Positions 63,954 to 64,000 of a stretch of DNA of 64,000 bases are shown in pieces. Each line of letters opens with the position of its first letter. Positions within the stretch are counted from its first letter, which is position 1. Position numbers and translations under genes: made by a program. The stretch is taken from positions 44,524 to 108,523 of the forward strand of contig CAYQCE010000003.1 in assembly GCA_964415885.1 (NCBI GenBank), in the 5' to 3' direction. The notes beneath the pieces are model-generated. The model had not been told where the DNA came from. It saw only the letters and a program-made list of their open reading frames with translations, and searched no databases. This stretch comes from CAYQCE01 sp964415885. GTDB lineage: Bacteria; Zixibacteria; MSB-5A5; JAABVY01; JAHJOQ01.

Positions 63954-64000
63954 AAGCTACTTCAAATACAGCATCTTTTTCGAGACGACCTCGGACGCGG

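Larger units (their letters stand above)
63433..64000. other. Upstream region of nrdD
   Basis: This 568-bp region has no credible gene. It holds a nested hairpin (63609-63646), a NrdR-type box pair (63736-63783) and a run of hairpins at 63842-63953. Confidence 0.6.

Overview
This window looks like chromosomal DNA of a flagellated, diderm (Gram-negative-type) bacterium of the FCB superphylum, most likely candidate division Zixibacteria. That placement is an inference. It rests on P-ring and L-ring flagellar genes, a complete outer-membrane set (BamD-, LolA- and LptD-like), a GlmU-like nucleotidyltransferase of the FCB kind, two secreted proteins with the same dockerin-like C-terminal module (paired D-I-D-D-I-V-Y motifs), a split transketolase and class III ribonucleotide reductase, which points to at least part-time anaerobic life. 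GC content is moderate and even. I see no prophage, transposase, CRISPR array or rRNA.

Layout. 61-4545 (-): flagellar rod/ring operon flgF-flgG-flgA-flgH-flgI-flgJ. 4773-12326 (-): a GT-C glycosyltransferase with TPRs, galT, a GlmU-like protein, a CoA-acylating aldehyde dehydrogenase with a microcompartment-targeting-like N-terminus, a small zinc protein, one microcompartment shell protein and a queuosine-precursor transporter. 12465-17973 (+): purD-purE-TPR lipoprotein-like gene, then a cation diffusion facilitator, a cystathionine beta-synthase-like enzyme and a DUF1573 protein. 18500-20632 (+): a chemoreceptor behind a sigma-28-like promoter. 20705-21371: a nested miniature inverted-repeat element, tRNA-Thr and tRNA-Phe. 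21469-26838 (-): an eight-gene operon beginning with four uncharacterised membrane proteins. 26943-29873 (+): a sugar-type ABC importer without its ATPase. 29878-34472 (-): peptidoglycan-peptide recycling genes (NlpC/P60, LD-carboxypeptidase, Ala-Glu epimerase) plus an amidase. 34594-39446 (-): pckA, aminotransferase and split transketolase. 39514-53360 (-): coaE, polA, nadD, bamD, a tail-anchored protein, a lytic transglycosylase, rimO, lolA, ftsK, lptD. 53461-57129: kptA, a DUF1028 protein, tRNA-Ser, tRNA-Arg and a cupin. 57130-60630 (+): a C10 peptidase, tadA and a membrane protein. 60642-63432 (-): nrdD-nrdG with a paired NrdR-type operator about 300 bp upstream.

How it fits together: motility and chemotaxis (flg genes, MCP), envelope building and turnover (BamD, LolA, LptD, transglycosylase, S11 peptidase, Ykf-like set), central carbon metabolism (pckA behind a CRP-like site, transketolase), purine and deoxynucleotide supply, and secreted proteolysis. 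The least explained part is the four-gene membrane cluster at 23665-26838. The clearest regulatory signals are the NrdR box pair, the sigma-28-like promoter and the CRP-like site.
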